Assembly (NCBI GenBank): GCA_903844895.1
Contig: CAIMVM010000019.1
Location: 1 to 32,584 of the forward strand
DNA length: 32,584 nt
Source: an uncultured Pseudomonadota bacterium
GTDB taxonomy: Bacteria > Bdellovibrionota_B > Oligoflexia > Oligoflexales > CAIMVM01
Direction: 5' to 3'
Shown: piece after piece, positions 32,529 through 32,584 of the stretch
Position numbering within the stretch: the first letter of the stretch is position 1
Layout: each line of letters starts with the position of its first letter
Position numbers and translations under genes: made by a program
Notes under the pieces: model-generated
Database searches by the model: none
Told to the model about the DNA's origin: nothing
The model's input: only the letters and a program-made list of their open reading frames with translations

Positions 32529-32584
32529 TCCTAAAGGCAAAAATGCTTTTTCAAAAAGTGACACCATGAAGTTTCTTGAGAGAA
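32518..32584 (+). CDS. Antitoxin, N-terminal fragment (cut by right edge)
   Basis: 22 codons are visible from ATG 32518: MTISPKGKNAFSKSDTMKFL and onward. AGAGG lies about eight bases upstream, inside the toxin gene. Its position and the toxin type predict an XRE-type helix-turn-helix antitoxin, but that domain is outside the window. Confidence 0.65.
   Translation, partial: MTISPKGKNAFSKSDTMKFLER

Larger units (their letters stand above)
31994..32584. mobile_element. Second genomic island (element 2), left end only
   Basis: Starts at the anticodon-loop breakpoint with the same arm as element 1 and carries a toxin-antitoxin pair at its left end. It runs off the window. The intact tRNA-Pro and an integrase are expected to its right. 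Confidence 0.5.

Overview
The window looks like a chromosomal segment of a Gram-negative bacterium of the Bdellovibrionota / former Deltaproteobacteria type. This is an inference from gene style: many lipobox lipoproteins, three divergent trypsin-like proteases, large TPR periplasmic proteins, a PilT-family ATPase next to a SpoIIE-type phosphatase, and one protein with a MYXO-CTERM-like tail. No rRNA or intact tRNA is present to fix the taxonomy.

Layout. (1) 1-3.6 kb: the N-terminal two thirds or more of a SNF2-type helicase on the minus strand, running off the left edge. (2) 4.15-6.44 kb, minus: a tightly coupled CPBP protease, TrmL and HisC-like operon, divergent from a secreted EndA-type nuclease. 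(3) 7.3-12.9 kb: a lipoprotein accessory block with two convergent trypsin-like lipoproteins, two small lipoproteins of unknown role and an ATP-grasp enzyme whose motif order looks circularly permuted; a 7-nt tandem repeat lies at 7263-7304. (4) 13.3-14.4 kb: a two-domain chromate-transporter-family protein. (5) 14.6-23.85 kb, minus: a five-gene operon whose genes overlap or lie within 25 nt of each other. In transcription order these are a 987-aa secreted TPR protein, a TPR lipoprotein, a trypsin-like protease with a C-terminal anchor, a PilT-family ATPase with an unusual N-terminal extension, and a membrane SpoIIE phosphatase. This is the best candidate here for an uncharacterised envelope machine. 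(6) 24.1-27.8 kb: an orphan lipoprotein, a zinc-metalloprotease lipoprotein and an IPNS-like 2OG-Fe(II) oxygenase.

(7) 28.06 kb to the right edge: a tandem genomic-island scar. Two copies of a ~180-190-bp repeat (about 28060-28252 and 31949-32131) each begin with the 3' half of a tRNA-Pro(UGG), cut at the anticodon loop, and share the same flanking arm. The left copy is degraded and the right copy is clean, as expected if two related elements entered the same tRNA gene one after the other. The intact tRNA-Pro should lie beyond the right edge on the minus strand. The first element carries toxin-antitoxin-like and defence-like cargo, partly broken: a fic gene split by an in-frame amber codon, a higB with a one-base deletion beside an intact higA, and an AAA_14/DUF4143 ATPase. 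Three related ~20-bp direct repeats separate these modules like cassette borders. The second element opens with a RelE/HigB-type toxin overlapping an antitoxin start that is cut by the window edge.
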